NCBI RefSeq assembly: GCF_014218725.1
Contig: NZ_JABBJE010000001.1
Location: 434,001-498,000, forward strand
Source: Brevundimonas huaxiensis
GTDB lineage: Bacteria; Pseudomonadota; Alphaproteobacteria; Caulobacterales; Caulobacteraceae
Length of the DNA: 64,000 nucleotides
Direction: 5' to 3'
Positions 63,977-64,000 of the stretch are shown here, piece by piece. Both the position numbers and the translations under genes were made by a program. Below the pieces are notes generated by a model that saw only the letters and a list, made by a program, of their open reading frames with translations, had not been told where the DNA came from and did no database searches. Position 1 is the first letter of the stretch; each line of letters starts with the position of its first letter.

Positions 63977-64000
63977 TTAGAAGATTACGGTTCCAGGTCC

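Overview
The window is chromosomal DNA of a high-GC alphaproteobacterium. Gene content and order, a Caulobacter-type HdaA beside ppk1/ppx, C-type (zinc-free) S14, long TonB-like proteins, and M61 peptidases with lipoproteins point to Caulobacteraceae, most likely Brevundimonas or a close relative. The genus is inferred from remembered protein character, not from a search. I see no prophage, transposase, CRISPR array or rRNA operon.

Layout. 1-8.5 kb: purM (cut by the left edge), rnd, ppx, ppk1, the replication regulator hdaA, a YciI-like protein and aspS. 8.6-11.4 kb: a 44-residue lipoprotein, a DUF21/CBS/CorC membrane protein, tRNA-Trp, secE and nusG. 11.5-41 kb: the classical rplKA - rplJL - rpoBC - rpsLG-fusA-tuf series, all on the plus strand but broken into blocks by insertions of unrelated genes: 3.9 kb between rplA and rplJ, 7.7 kb between rplL and rpoB, and 2.8 kb between rpoC and rpsL. 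41-48 kb: a second 7.7 kb accessory block (carboxylesterase, L,D-transpeptidase, acidic microprotein, GNAT protein, a cupin/JmjC-like gene broken by an in-frame stop, a GGSG-repeat surface protein and an outer-membrane beta-barrel). 48.7-64 kb: the S10, spc and alpha ribosomal operons through rpoA, with adk and two TonB-like genes between secY and rpsM and no rpmJ in that position.

How it works together. The plus strand carries the core transcription and translation machinery: RNA polymerase alpha, beta and beta', NusG, SecE/SecY, EF-G, EF-Tu and 26 ribosomal proteins. Regulation is visible as strong intrinsic terminators (after aspS, nusG, rplA, rplL, rpoC, tuf and rpmD) and structured leaders. 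The leaders include an L1-site mimic before rplK, a candidate L10 leader before rplJ, a bipartite stem before rpoB and a terminator-ended RNA before rpsL. The accessory genes are mostly envelope, secreted or periplasmic proteins.

Most unusual items. (1) A three-gene, tightly coupled operon at 33.9-36.1 kb encodes paralogous single-span proteins with TonB-like N-termini and a conserved C-x13-C module of unknown function, facing a 43-residue membrane microprotein. (2) A candidate structured RNA or attenuator lies at 36.29-36.38 kb. (3) The cupin-like gene at 45.3 kb is split by TAA between its HxD metal motif and its distal His. (4) Two TonB-family genes sit inside the alpha operon region. (5) A long inverted repeat with nearly perfect 15-bp arms overlaps the stop codon of a helix-turn-helix gene at 23.7 kb.
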